Source: an uncultured Prevotella sp.
GTDB lineage: Bacteria; Bacteroidota; Bacteroidia; Bacteroidales; Bacteroidaceae
Direction of reading: 5' to 3'
Length of the DNA stretch: 64,000 nucleotides
Assembly: GCA_937898715.1 (NCBI GenBank)
Contig: CALEKA010000069.1
Location: 1 to 64,000 of the forward strand
Part shown: positions 8,998-17,231 of the stretch, one piece after another
Numbering within the stretch: the stretch's first letter is position 1
Layout of the letters: each line of letters opens with the position of its first letter
Position numbers and translations under genes: made by a program
Notes under the pieces: model-generated
The model's input: only the letters and a program-made list of their open reading frames with translations
Databases searched by the model: none
What the model was told of the DNA's origin: nothing

Positions 8998-11400
8998 ATG
9001 AAAAAGACGCTGTTCATCCTCCTCCTAATCTTTCTTATGCTTCCCGCTGCGGCACAGTCGCAATGGGAGTACTACCTGTCGTACCAAAACGCTACCCAAG
9101 TGGTGGCGAGCGGTAACAACGTTTACGCCGTGTTCAACGGACATCTGCTTGCTTACGATGCAGAAACCCAAGCTACCTTTACGATAGATCGCATCTCGTG
9201 TCCGCTTTCGGGACAAAACGTGCAATACATCGGTTGGAGCGAAACGCAGAAATGCCTCGTAACGCTTTACGATGACAATAATATTGATCTCATCTATCCT
9301 AAAGATGGCAACGCTAACACAGGAGAATTCAGCGTAGTAAACATTCCGCAGGTGAAGGACTTCACGGATTATCAGTTGCAAGTGACTCGCCTTAATGTAA
9401 GCGGCGATTGGGCAACGCTCTCTACGGATCATGGCATTGTGCTCGTCAATGTGGCTCGTCACGAGGTGCAGGGTAACTATGCCATCGGAAGTGGGGTGAG
9501 CGATGCTGTCGTATCCGGGAAGCGCATTTATGCCTCGAAGTCGGGAGCACTCTACAGTGCACAACTCTCAGACAATCTATACAGCCTTTCCAACTGGAAG
9601 GTGGAGGCATCGAATCTCTCGGCAAGCCGCGTTGTGGCAAGTCCTGATGGTAGCATCTATCTGCTCACTACGCAGGGCACATGGAATGAACGAAGCATGG
9701 CGGGCTTGAACCGCCTCGTGGCGGAAGCAGACGGTACGACGAGCATTCATCATATTACAGATTGGATTATGAATATGGCGTCGGTCAACGGAAAGGTGCT
9801 ACAGTTCGCTCTTCCTGGCCATGTGCTCGTATATCATAGTGACAACCCCGAATCAGATTACAGTGATCTGAGCATGAACGATGCTCCTTACGCTGTAGCG
9901 AGCTTGAGCAACGGACAACTTCTGACGGCGTGTGGCTACGAAGGATTGAAAGCATACAATGCTCCTAAGGGACAGGCCACGTTGACGCAGCCCGATGGTA
10001 CGATAGGCGGTTTTGGACCACGACATAACGGAAGTTTCTCCGTAGAAATCAACAACGGCAACCTATACGTATGCGGAGGCCGAGTAGCTATGGGAAGCCG
10101 CCAAGAGGGCTTCTTCGGACGCTATGACGGATCTAACTGGACGGACATGGATGAAGATCTCATCATTCGTGAGCAAAGTTGGGATGGTTGTGGCACAAAT
10201 GCTGCTTACAAAAACTTAAGCCACGTAGCCTTTGATCCTCTTAATGCTGGTCACATCATGGTGTCGAGCTATGCCAATGGATTGTTTGAATACAACGATG
10301 GTAAATTTACCCAGCTTTACAACTACGACAATAGTCCCCTGCAATATCCCAAGACCGTAAGGTATGATGCACGCAATAGATATATGCTCATAGGTGACTG
10401 TACTTACGACGCAGAAGGTAACCTCTGGATGACTAATAACTACGCAGATACCATCCTCGTGGTGAAAAAGACGGATGGCACCTGGCAGCGCATCTTTACC
10501 GAGGACACAAAAGAACAAAACTATGCAGAGAAACTCATGTTCGACTCGCGCGGTTGGATTTGGGGCAACGTACGCTACAGCACGAATGACCAGTCGAGTG
10601 GCTTTTTCTGCTTAGACTACAATGGAACGATAAGCAATCAGCGTGACGACCGCAGTAAGTTCCGCAATACTGCAGTCAACGAAGATGGAACTTCTTGCTC
10701 CCTTACGGGCGTTTATGCCATTGTAGAGGATAAGGATCAGCATATTTGGTTCGTATGTTCTGAGGGCGTATTTGAGATCGAAGACCCCGAAACAATGTTT
10801 ACTTCATCTATCTTTACGGTAAACCAGCCTAAGGTGCCTCGTAACGATGGCACCAATTATGCAGACTATCTGCTTACGGGCGTGACTGCTTCTGCCATAG
10901 CCGTGGATGGCGGCAACCGCAAATGGATCGGAACAATGGGGGGTGGACTTTACTTGGTAAGCCCCGATGGTACAGAGATTATTAGTCACTTCACGATAGA
11001 CAATACCCCACTGCTTTCCAACAATATCTTCGATCTGAAAATCGACGACACAACGGGCGTTCTCTACATAGCTACCGACGAAGGCCTGTGCAGTTATCGC
11101 ACCAATGTGACCGAACCTACCACAGTGCTCAATAAGAGCAATATCAAGGTATATCCCAACCCGGTACGCCCTGAATATAGTGGAGCGCTCACGGTCAACG
11201 GACTGCCCCAAGGCGCAGAAGTGAAGGTGATGACCACTGGCGGCCAACTCGTAGCAAGAGGCAACGCTGTAGGAGGTAGTTGGCAATGGGACCTTACGCA
11301 GCAAAACACAGGTCAGCGCGTTGGGGCTGGCGTATACTACCTCATGATTGCTACTGCTGATGGCAAAAAAGCTACTTCCTCGAAAGTAGTAATCATATAG
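8998..11400 (+). CDS. porZ: T9SS component PorZ (two-propeller surface protein)
   Basis: Probable PorZ, the surface protein that in Porphyromonas helps attach T9SS cargo to anionic LPS. The 800-residue product starts with a signal peptide (MKKTLFILLLIF... AAAQ), continues with WEYYLSYQNATQVV as in PorZ N-termini, then many propeller-type repeats (for example DKDQHIWFVCSEGVFE and GNRKWIGTMGGGLY). It ends with a T9SS type A sorting domain (about residues 718-800, beginning IKVYPNPV and ending in KVVII). The ATG at 8998 is preferred over an upstream TTG that lies before the rdgB terminator. Together with porW it shows that the cell uses T9SS. Confidence 0.85.
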   Translation: MKKTLFILLLIFLMLPAAAQSQWEYYLSYQNATQVVASGNNVYAVFNGHLLAYDAETQATFTIDRISCPLSGQNVQYIGWSETQKCLVTLYDDNNIDLIYPKDGNANTGEFSVVNIPQVKDFTDYQLQVTRLNVSGDWATLSTDHGIVLVNVARHEVQGNYAIGSGVSDAVVSGKRIYASKSGALYSAQLSDNLYSLSNWKVEASNLSASRVVASPDGSIYLLTTQGTWNERSMAGLNRLVAEADGTTSIHHITDWIMNMASVNGKVLQFALPGHVLVYHSDNPESDYSDLSMNDAPYAVASLSNGQLLTACGYEGLKAYNAPKGQATLTQPDGTIGGFGPRHNGSFSVEINNGNLYVCGGRVAMGSRQEGFFGRYDGSNWTDMDEDLIIREQSWDGCGTNAAYKNLSHVAFDPLNAGHIMVSSYANGLFEYNDGKFTQLYNYDNSPLQYPKTVRYDARNRYMLIGDCTYDAEGNLWMTNNYADTILVVKKTDGTWQRIFTEDTKEQNYAEKLMFDSRGWIWGNVRYSTNDQSSGFFCLDYNGTISNQRDDRSKFRNTAVNEDGTSCSLTGVYAIVEDKDQHIWFVCSEGVFEIEDPETMFTSSIFTVNQPKVPRNDGTNYADYLLTGVTASAIAVDGGNRKWIGTMGGGLYLVSPDGTEIISHFTIDNTPLLSNNIFDLKIDDTTGVLYIATDEGLCSYRTNVTEPTTVLNKSNIKVYPNPVRPEYSGALTVNGLPQGAEVKVMTTGGQLVARGNAVGGSWQWDLTQQNTGQRVGAGVYYLMIATADGKKATSSKVVII

Positions 11401-11486
11401 CAGCGTTCGTCGAAACGTCTTGTTCCACATATCCTCAACAATCGTGTTGCGGGTCAGTAATCATATTGCAGCGTTCGTCGAAGCGT
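11391..11486. repeat. 68-bp-spaced direct repeat across the porZ stop
   Basis: AATCATATAGCAGCGTTCGT at 11391 recurs with one change at 11459, both continuing CGAARCGT. The first copy includes the last codons and stop of porZ, so the downstream copy looks like a small tandem duplication of the gene end. The rest of the gap to HU holds the HU promoter and leader. Confidence 0.75.
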
Positions 11487-11698
11487 ACTGTTTAGTAACG
11501 GAATCGGCTTATCGCTCTCAGCCTCAGACGCATAAAGTTCTCTATTAGGCATGAAATGCTCTGCACCTTAGTAAATTCACCATGCAAAGGATATGGCCTT
11601 ATATGTCATAAATGAGCAAAATAAATGTTGCCAAAGCGTTATTGAGCGCATGAAAAGCGTTTTTTTGCAGTCATAGAACGAAAAAAATCCCAAAATAC

Positions 11699-11729
11699 TT
11701 GCAACTTCACGTATCATACACTATTTTTG
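11699..11729 (+). promoter_or_regulatory. HU promoter
   Basis: TTGC at 11699-11702, 19 bp, TATTTTTG at 11722-11729. Transcription would start near 11733, giving an unusually long leader of about 187 nt before the HU start. Confidence 0.65.
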
Positions 11730-11919
11730 CCCATGAATAAGTGCCGACGATGCCCATAGCAAGGGAGATATGGCGCACTTCGTCACGTGCGTATATATGC
11801 ATTTAAGCGAAAGTTCACGTGCGAGATGTGTAACGGACAGCCTCTGAGGTCTGTTTCGTCATCCCCTCAAAGCGATAGTCGGTCCCCTAAATCGATAATC
11901 ATTTAATTACTCTCTATTT

Positions 11920-12192
11920 ATGAACAAGACAGAACTCGTAAACGCCATTGCAGCCGAAGGCTTGAGCAAGGCAGATTCAAAGAAGGCTCTCGAAGCCGCT
12001 CTCAAAGCTATCTCTACTGCTCTTCAGGGTGGTGATAAGGTAAGCATTCCTGGTTTTGGTACATTCTCTGTAAACGAACGTGCCGCTCGTGAAGCTTTCA
12101 ACCCTGCTAAGAAGGAGAAGACTCTAATCCCCGCTAAGAAGGTTGTAAAGTTTAAGGCTGGCTCAGAGCTCGCTGGTAGCGTAAACAAGTAA
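11920..12192 (+). CDS. HU family DNA-binding protein
   Basis: Small nucleoid protein that binds and bends DNA as a dimer. The 90 residues match HU exactly in length. The N-terminal helices (MNKTELVNAIAAEGLSKADS) and the arm region (GFGTFSVNERAAREAFNP, then KKEKTLIPAKKVVKFKAG) are diagnostic. Alanine and phenylalanine replace the commoner GRNP context, as in many Bacteroidetes HUs. It is monocistronic between a long leader and a terminator. It carries few rare codons, consistent with high expression. Confidence 0.95.
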   Translation: MNKTELVNAIAAEGLSKADSKKALEAALKAISTALQGGDKVSIPGFGTFSVNERAAREAFNPAKKEKTLIPAKKVVKFKAGSELAGSVNK

Positions 12193-12286
12193 TCCTCTAA
12201 CAGATTTTTATTGCCTGATTGAGAATAGACTCTTGGCAACATCATAATCTGATAACTTACGACTACGAAAGTAGTGCGAAACGTAA

Positions 12287-12346
12287 AAAAAGACTCACAT
12301 CCACGTGCTTCTCATGGAAGCTCATAAGGTGTGAGTCTATTTTTAT
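12287..12346. terminator. Terminator after HU
   Basis: AGACTCAC at 12291 pairs with GTGAGTCT at 12331, with an A tract on the left and a T tract on the right, so it can work in both directions. Confidence 0.7.
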
Positions 12347-12447
12347 GTATTTGAAGTAGGTTAGCAGAGCTTTGCCATCTCTTCGCTCGAAAGCTTCTTG
12401 GCGCTTGAGGCGTGCTTGTTCAAGTCGGCGATTGATGTCTTTAAACT

Positions 12448-12513
12448 TTCGTTCATCGGTCGGAGAACGCATGAACTTCGGTCGGAGGACGCATGAGCTT
12501 CGGTCGGAGGACG
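12448..12513. repeat. 22-bp tandem repeats, 3 units
   Basis: Three consecutive units built on CTTCGGTCGGAGGACGCATG, spaced 22 bp. The unit length equals that of islands A-D but the sequence lacks the AATTA core and no island frame surrounds it. Confidence 0.75.
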
Positions 12514-12543
12514 ATAACATGAAGTTCTTTTAAAGGAAACATG

Positions 12544-12661
12544 AGCGGGAGACAAACAGAGAAACGTAAGCGGGAGACAAACAGAGAAACGTAAGCGGGA
12601 GACAAATAGAGAAACGTAAGCGGGAGACAAACACCCTTGATAAGTGTTTGCCTCCCGCTTA
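12544..12661. repeat. 25-bp tandem repeats and flanking hairpin
   Basis: Four copies of AAGCGGGAGACAAACAGAGA plus ACGT, with CGGGAG at 12546, 12571, 12596 and 12621. The last copy pairs over 17 nt, with one mismatch, with an inverted copy at 12644-12660. The hairpin may terminate the minus-strand operon. Confidence 0.85.
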
Positions 12662-12705
12662 TGACGTATTTATAAAGAGTGGGAGCGTGTGAATGATCGG
12701 TTCAC

Positions 12706-13932
12706 TTATTCAGGCACTACGTTGGTGATACCGCCCGTTTTGGTATAAGTGCCGTCGCACGAGATACCTTTGGCTTTAGCACCGGTCACGTTCATGTGGA
12801 TGGTACCGCCTGCGAGGGTGTAGTTACCAGCCACCTTGATGCCGCGACACTTGCTGCTGTCGGCAAGTCCTGTGGTGGGGTTGGTAAACTTATAAGTGGT
12901 GCCCGATACGGTCATATCGATGCTTGTCGTGGCGCCTTCTGTCTGCGTAATGAGGAGGTCACCTCCTACGCTGATACCTTTCGAACCATTGCCCGATACG
13001 TTGGCTTGGATGGTGCCGCCGTTGATGGTGGTGTTCTTCTCGCTCTTGATACCCTTCACGTCGTTGGCAGATACAGCGAGCGAGATGGAGCCGCCATTGA
13101 TGATCACTTCGCCGTTGTGCTCGTCGGCAACGTCTTTCGTAGCACTTACGTCAATGCAGTCGCCTGCAGTGCCGCTGATGTTGAGGTTTCCACTGTCCAT
13201 CTGGAAGTACTGATCTACGTGCAGGCCGTCGTTGGCAGCGTGGTTGATGGTGATGCCTTGGCCTTCGTCCATCTGGATGAGCGTATACTCGTCGGAGGCA
13301 TAGGCATGCTTGGCGTTACCGCTGAGTGTGAGGCTTGCATTGCCCGAGAACTCTGCATGGCCATTGATGAAGAAGCAGGCCTTGCGAGGATTGGCAGTGC
13401 CGTCGGCAAGTGTGCTTGCGCCATCGGTGAGTTTCACCTTGATGCGCTTACCATTGTCAATGCAGATGGCAGCACTGTCGGGATTAGTCAAGTTGAGCGC
13501 ACGGAGCTGAAGGGTGGACTTGAACTGACCATCCATATAGAACGAGCCGTTGGTCGAGGTGCCTGCGAGGTCGTAAGTATACTCTTCGCTTACGTCTTGA
13601 TCCGCCACTACACTCACGTGGTCGCCCTTGAGCGAGATAGCCACGTGGGGAGCCATGTCGGCCGATACGGTCACCCACGTGTTGCCCTGTGCATATGCCA
13701 CACTAAGGGTATTGGCCTTGACAGAGGAGCGGTCGAAGGTGATTGAATCGATTTCGGTAGTGGTAAATAGATTGCCCATCACGCTGAGTTGGCCTTCAGG
13801 GGTGAAGGTCATGTCGGCAGCAGTAGCGGCGGGAACAGCGGTGATGACGTGACCACGATAGACCTTCATGGTCTGCGCGCTGGCTGCTGTGCAGAGCAGC
13901 GTGGCAGCAAGTAGGGAGTAAAACTTCTTCAT
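12706..13932 (-). CDS. Cthe_2159-like carbohydrate-binding beta-helix protein
   Basis: Secreted protein of 408 residues with a clear signal peptide (MKKFYSLLAATLLCTAASAQ). An N-terminal segment (to ITFDRSSV, about residue 71) resembles the product of the preceding gene. The rest is a repetitive right-handed beta-helix with short Gly/Asn-rich strands (GQGITINHAANDGLHVD, GDCIDVSATKDVADE, VKGIKSEKNTTINGG), as in the Cthe_2159 family, one member of which binds pectic polysaccharide. No catalytic motif is visible. It is the last gene of the VTC operon and overlaps the stop of the preceding gene by 4 bp. Its ligand here is unknown. Confidence 0.8.
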   Translation of the reverse strand: MKKFYSLLAATLLCTAASAQTMKVYRGHVITAVPAATAADMTFTPEGQLSVMGNLFTTTEIDSITFDRSSVKANTLSVAYAQGNTWVTVSADMAPHVAISLKGDHVSVVADQDVSEEYTYDLAGTSTNGSFYMDGQFKSTLQLRALNLTNPDSAAICIDNGKRIKVKLTDGASTLADGTANPRKACFFINGHAEFSGNASLTLSGNAKHAYASDEYTLIQMDEGQGITINHAANDGLHVDQYFQMDSGNLNISGTAGDCIDVSATKDVADEHNGEVIINGGSISLAVSANDVKGIKSEKNTTINGGTIQANVSGNGSKGISVGGDLLITQTEGATTSIDMTVSGTTYKFTNPTTGLADSSKCRGIKVAGNYTLAGGTIHMNVTGAKAKGISCDGTYTKTGGITNVVPE

Positions 13933-14342
13933 CGTGCGATCACTTTAAACGTTTTACCACCAGCCTTCACGAGATATGTGCCAGGCTGCAATCCTGCGGT
14001 GGGCATCTGTCGGCCATCGAGGCTATATACTTGAGCGTGTTGCGTAGCACGGAGCGTACCATTGACGATTGATACTTGAGAAGCATCAGTTGCTGTAGCC
14101 TGAGCTATGCCTGTGGCTTCAGCAGCGAAGAACATACTTTGCATTTCGCTAATGGGAGCGCTAAACGATTGTGTGCCGTTGGAGGCAATCAGCTGTCCGT
14201 CGGCAAAGGTAATCTTCAGATGGTCAATGCCGAGAGACGTTTCGGAGCCGCCAGCTTTCTTGAGTGTGAGGAAGTCGTAGCTCTGTGCTTGCATGGTGCA
14301 TGCACTTGCTGCAAGCATGAGGAGTGATACAAGTGCTTTCAT
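13929..14342 (-). CDS. Small secreted protein with C-terminal sorting-like domain
   Basis: A 137-residue exported protein with signal peptide MKALVSLLMLAASACTMQAQ. A short beta domain follows (YDFLTLKKAGG ... IDHLKITFADG ... SEMQSMFF), then a C-terminal segment VYSLDGRQMPTAGLQPGTYL resembling the T9SS 'D-x-x-G-R ... G-x-Y' signal. Its stop overlaps the start of the Cthe_2159-like gene (ATGA), so the two are translationally coupled. No specific function is recognised; a surface partner of the beta-helix protein is a reasonable guess. Confidence 0.75.
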   Translation of the reverse strand: MKALVSLLMLAASACTMQAQSYDFLTLKKAGGSETSLGIDHLKITFADGQLIASNGTQSFSAPISEMQSMFFAAEATGIAQATATDASQVSIVNGTLRATQHAQVYSLDGRQMPTAGLQPGTYLVKAGGKTFKVIAR

Positions 14343-14373
14343 GTGAGGGTATTATTATAAGATGTGTTTATTC

Positions 14374-14436
14374 TCAGAACTTATTTTTTCTCAAAACTTA
14401 AATCTTCTCAGAACTTATTTTTTCTCAAAACTTAAA
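14374..14436. repeat. Two-copy direct repeat
   Basis: CTCAGAACTTATTTTTTCTC plus AAAACTTAAAT occurs twice in tandem; the second copy runs into the last codons of the DUF2490 gene. Confidence 0.85.
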
Positions 14437-15252
14437 TTTGTAGCCAATGCTTAGGATGTGAGAGTCGGAAGTGTCGTCGTCGTCAGCTCCATTGTTGTAG
14501 ACGTAGGCAAAGTCGAGTCTATGCTGCTTGCTAACCTTCCATTCTGTGCCAATGGTGAGGCGTTGCTTGTCGAGATGCATTTGCTCTGTGAGCGAATTGC
14601 TGAATTCGTAGGTGACGTAGGGCGACCAGTCGCAGTGCTTCCACGATAGTTCCAACCCGAATCGCGAGCGCAGGTAATGGCGGTCTTTGGCCTTCTTTGT
14701 GTCTGTCTCGGATTTGAGGCTCGAGAAGTATTGTCCTGCGTAGGCATAAGCTCCAGTGAGGTCGGAGCCCTCGCCCATGGGTGTACGATATTTATACTGC
14801 GTAATGTCTGTGCTCACGAAGTGGGTATACTGATAGCGTTCGCGAGCGGAAAGCGTGATGCGTGTATGTCCAGCGTGAATGGGTAGCGATCCCGTCACGT
14901 CGAACGTGGCTCTGTGTTTGCTTCGCCAGAAAGCCTCGTCTACGTTGTAGCCTCTCAGTGAGCCATCAGTCTTGTATTTGGCTTCAGCCTCTTCGAGGTT
15001 GTAGTCGCGTATGAAGTTGTAGCCAGCGCTGAGGCCGAGGTAGCGCAATGGACGATAGTTGAGTCCTACTTCGAACCCATAGCGAGTCAAGTCGCGCAGT
15101 TTGTTTTCGGCACGGAGGTCAACTCCTGCATCTACGGAGAACTGCTTGTTGAGGCTCTTTTGTACTGCCAAACTTGTCCACAGGCCGTAATCGTCGGCCA
15201 GTGCGGGGAGTGCACAGATGGCAGCAAGACTGAGGATGATAGCTTTTTTCAT
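14425..15252 (-). CDS. DUF2490 outer-membrane barrel protein
   Basis: A 275-residue protein with a signal peptide (MKKAIILSLAAICALPALA). Alternating amphipathic strands rich in Tyr, Trp and Arg (YGLWTSLAVQKSLNKQFSVD, LRYLGLSAGYNFIRDY, ITLSARERYQY) end in the aromatic IGYKFKF, typical of an outer-membrane beta-barrel. The family is DUF2490 with unknown function. It sits third in the operon, 27 bp after DUF4956. It could supply the outer-membrane part of an envelope pathway, but no substrate can be read from sequence. Confidence 0.8.
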   Translation of the reverse strand: MKKAIILSLAAICALPALADDYGLWTSLAVQKSLNKQFSVDAGVDLRAENKLRDLTRYGFEVGLNYRPLRYLGLSAGYNFIRDYNLEEAEAKYKTDGSLRGYNVDEAFWRSKHRATFDVTGSLPIHAGHTRITLSARERYQYTHFVSTDITQYKYRTPMGEGSDLTGAYAYAGQYFSSLKSETDTKKAKDRHYLRSRFGLELSWKHCDWSPYVTYEFSNSLTEQMHLDKQRLTIGTEWKVSKQHRLDFAYVYNNGADDDDTSDSHILSIGYKFKF

Positions 15253-15279
15253 GACGAAGGGGGTATAAGGAGGAGGGGG

Positions 15280-15942
15280 TTATTCGTTGTCGCGTGGAAT
15301 CTTAGTCATATGGTCCACGCTCTTGATGCGGTGATCGGGATCGATGTAGAACACGCGGAGCATGGTCATGTCCGTCAGGAAGTCAACAGCTCCCACTTCC
15401 ACACGCGTAATTTTCAGTCCGAGACGCTCTTCGAGGTCGGCTTTAAGGTCGTCGTAGCGTTCGGGCTTGATAAGGTCGATGTTGTCGTACTTCACGTATT
15501 TGCAGCCTTCGTGGTTGGTATTGAGGAAGTTCTCGCATATCCACACACACACCACGAAGATGGCGTTGATGCTCAGTTGCTCCAAGAGATTGAGTGTACC
15601 TCCACACTTACCATTGATCACGCTCAGTGCCACGAGGAAGAATAGGTAGGTCATCTCACGGATGGGTACCTGCTCTGTGCGGTAACGGATAATGCCGAAG
15701 ATAGCGAAGAGGCCCAATGCAGCACCGATGCCCATGTCGTGGTTGTCGCGCAGGAGCAGGGCTATGAGCATATAGATACTCACGCTCAGGAGGATAAATG
15801 TGAAATAGTAGTCGCGGCGGCGTCCCTTGGGATAGTAAAAGAAGTGGACTACTGCCCAGGTGACGAGTGTATTGACAACGAGACTAAGAATGGTGCTGCC
15901 CAGTGCAGCCGAGAATGAGAAAGAGAGGAGATCTTGGAGCAT
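15280..15942 (-). CDS. DUF4956 membrane protein
   Basis: A 220-residue inner-membrane protein. Hydrophobic segments lie in the first half (TILSLVVNTLVTWAVVHFF, YYFTFILLSVSIYMLIALLL, TYLFFLVALSVING), with the conserved loop GLFAIFGIIRYRTEQVPIREM. The C-terminal 80 residues are soluble. DUF4956 genes are habitually next to VTC-type polyphosphate polymerase genes, as here, so a role as membrane partner of that enzyme is inferred. Confidence 0.85.
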   Translation of the reverse strand: MLQDLLSFSFSAALGSTILSLVVNTLVTWAVVHFFYYPKGRRRDYYFTFILLSVSIYMLIALLLRDNHDMGIGAALGLFAIFGIIRYRTEQVPIREMTYLFFLVALSVINGKCGGTLNLLEQLSINAIFVVCVWICENFLNTNHEGCKYVKYDNIDLIKPERYDDLKADLEERLGLKITRVEVGAVDFLTDMTMLRVFYIDPDHRIKSVDHMTKIPRDNE

Positions 15943-16107
15943 GGAGAGTAGAAAAGTTTTTTTTATGAGAACGGCTTTGCCTCAGTCGCTTCAAGTGAAA
16001 CTGCCATAACGTTGGAGGCGAGGGCACGTTGCGAGTATGGGGATTTGTAGATGAATATTCGGGGAAAAGGATTGAGCAAACGAATGCTCGGTCGAGTGAT
16101 TATCGTA

Positions 16108-16911
16108 TCAGCTTACGACATGAACTTGCTGAATTTTGCGTATCTTGATAAGTCGTTTTTTGAATCGATTGATGCGCAGTCCGTGGTCGGTCACCGAAGC
16201 TCCGATGCAATACTTGCTAAAGCCAGCTGGCTTGATGCGCAGTCTGCGCAGCAAGGGCAGAATGGGCGAGGGGCAACGTCCGTCGCGCTTGAGTTCTATC
16301 ACCACGATATTATCCATCGTGGAGTGTTCGTCCGTCAGGTAGTTGTAGAAGCGAATGTCGAAGTCGATGGTGAGTCGTTCCGTCTTGTCGAAGTTGACCA
16401 AGGTGATGCGGCTGAACTGATTGCCTACGGTGGGACAGATTTCGCTGAGCCAAAGTCCGGTCTGCTCGTGGAGGAAGTCCGTGCCAGCTCCCTTGCGCAC
16501 CACGTCGTCGAGCGAGGACACCTGGATGCGCGTCTTGCGTGTGGTGCCGTGGTTGTCTTTCTTCTTGATTTCGAGGAAGGTGAGGTTAGAGTTCACGTAG
16601 GTGCGCACTCTCACTTTTTGTCGCGGCTTGCGCCCCGTCTCGTGTTGTCGAAACATGGCGTGCGTCTGCGGCGTATCGAAATAAGTAGTGGCATAGGGGC
16701 TCACCCTCTGTCCGTCAATCTCTTGTGCATAGTAGCTACCGCGCACCAAAGTGAGTAGTTGCTTGAGTGTGTCCACATTGGTGAGGTATTTTTGATCGGT
16801 ACGATTCATGAGCCTAATTGCCGACATTTCCTTGAGCGTGATGGGCGGGAGCTCACGTGCCAAACGTTCTATGCTTTCTGTTAAGTCGTTCATGAGGGTG
16901 GTGTTGTTCAT
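16108..16911 (-). CDS. VTC-domain polyphosphate polymerase-like protein
   Basis: A 267-residue protein of the VTC superfamily, whose yeast member Vtc4 makes polyphosphate from ATP inside a tunnel of basic residues. Visible motifs are NRTDQKYL (residues 36-43), VRVRTY, FLEIKKKDNHGTTRKTR, VIELKRDG and FSKYCIG, supplying the expected charged tunnel residues. The ATG at 16911 is chosen because the longer frame starts at a TTG inside the -7 box. It heads the minus-strand operon VTC, DUF4956, DUF2490, CTD protein, beta-helix protein. Bacterial members are not all proven polymerases. Confidence 0.85.
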   Translation of the reverse strand: MNNTTLMNDLTESIERLARELPPITLKEMSAIRLMNRTDQKYLTNVDTLKQLLTLVRGSYYAQEIDGQRVSPYATTYFDTPQTHAMFRQHETGRKPRQKVRVRTYVNSNLTFLEIKKKDNHGTTRKTRIQVSSLDDVVRKGAGTDFLHEQTGLWLSEICPTVGNQFSRITLVNFDKTERLTIDFDIRFYNYLTDEHSTMDNIVVIELKRDGRCPSPILPLLRRLRIKPAGFSKYCIGASVTDHGLRINRFKKRLIKIRKIQQVHVVS

Positions 16912-16938
16912 ATGTGTGCAGGCTAATGCTTCACGGGG

Positions 16939-16970
16939 CAAAGATAATGTAATGTTTCAAGTAATCCAAA
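16939..16970 (-). promoter_or_regulatory. Promoter of the VTC operon
   Basis: On the minus strand TTTG (16967-16970), 20 bp, TATCTTTG (16939-16946). The leader to the ATG at 16911 is about 24 nt. Confidence 0.75.
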
Positions 16971-17130
16971 CGCTTTTGTAACATTTTTGTAATGCGTGGG
17001 GTGAGAAAAGTCTGCTTTTTTGTCCATATAGCGACCCTATCGGTCTGTTTGCCCCATAAATTGCACGATTGGTAGATTTTAGCAATCAACGTATTTCATA
17101 AAGTTTGAGGTAAGATTTTTCCCCTTTTGC

Positions 17131-17161
17131 TTTGCAATCTACCTTGTGTATACTACCTTTG
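17131..17161 (+). promoter_or_regulatory. Promoter of the InaA-like kinase gene
   Basis: TTTG at 17131-17134, 19 bp, TACCTTTG at 17154-17161. It is divergent from the VTC promoter, about 160 bp away. Confidence 0.75.
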
Positions 17162-17231
17162 CATGTATATATTAGCAATTAAATCCTTCTATAGAACTCA
17201 GCCCAGGCCGAGCGCATATACGAAAGAATCC

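Noticed and set aside
12263..12520. Minus-strand 85-codon frame after HU
   Set aside because: It crosses a terminator hairpin and a tandem array and has a competing frame; kept only as a possible remnant.
16051..16758. Plus-strand frame opposite the VTC gene
   Set aside because: Shadow of a well-supported minus-strand gene with family motifs and a promoter.
16912..16941. TTG start for the VTC protein
   Set aside because: The TTG is part of the TATCTTTG box, so it cannot be in the transcript.
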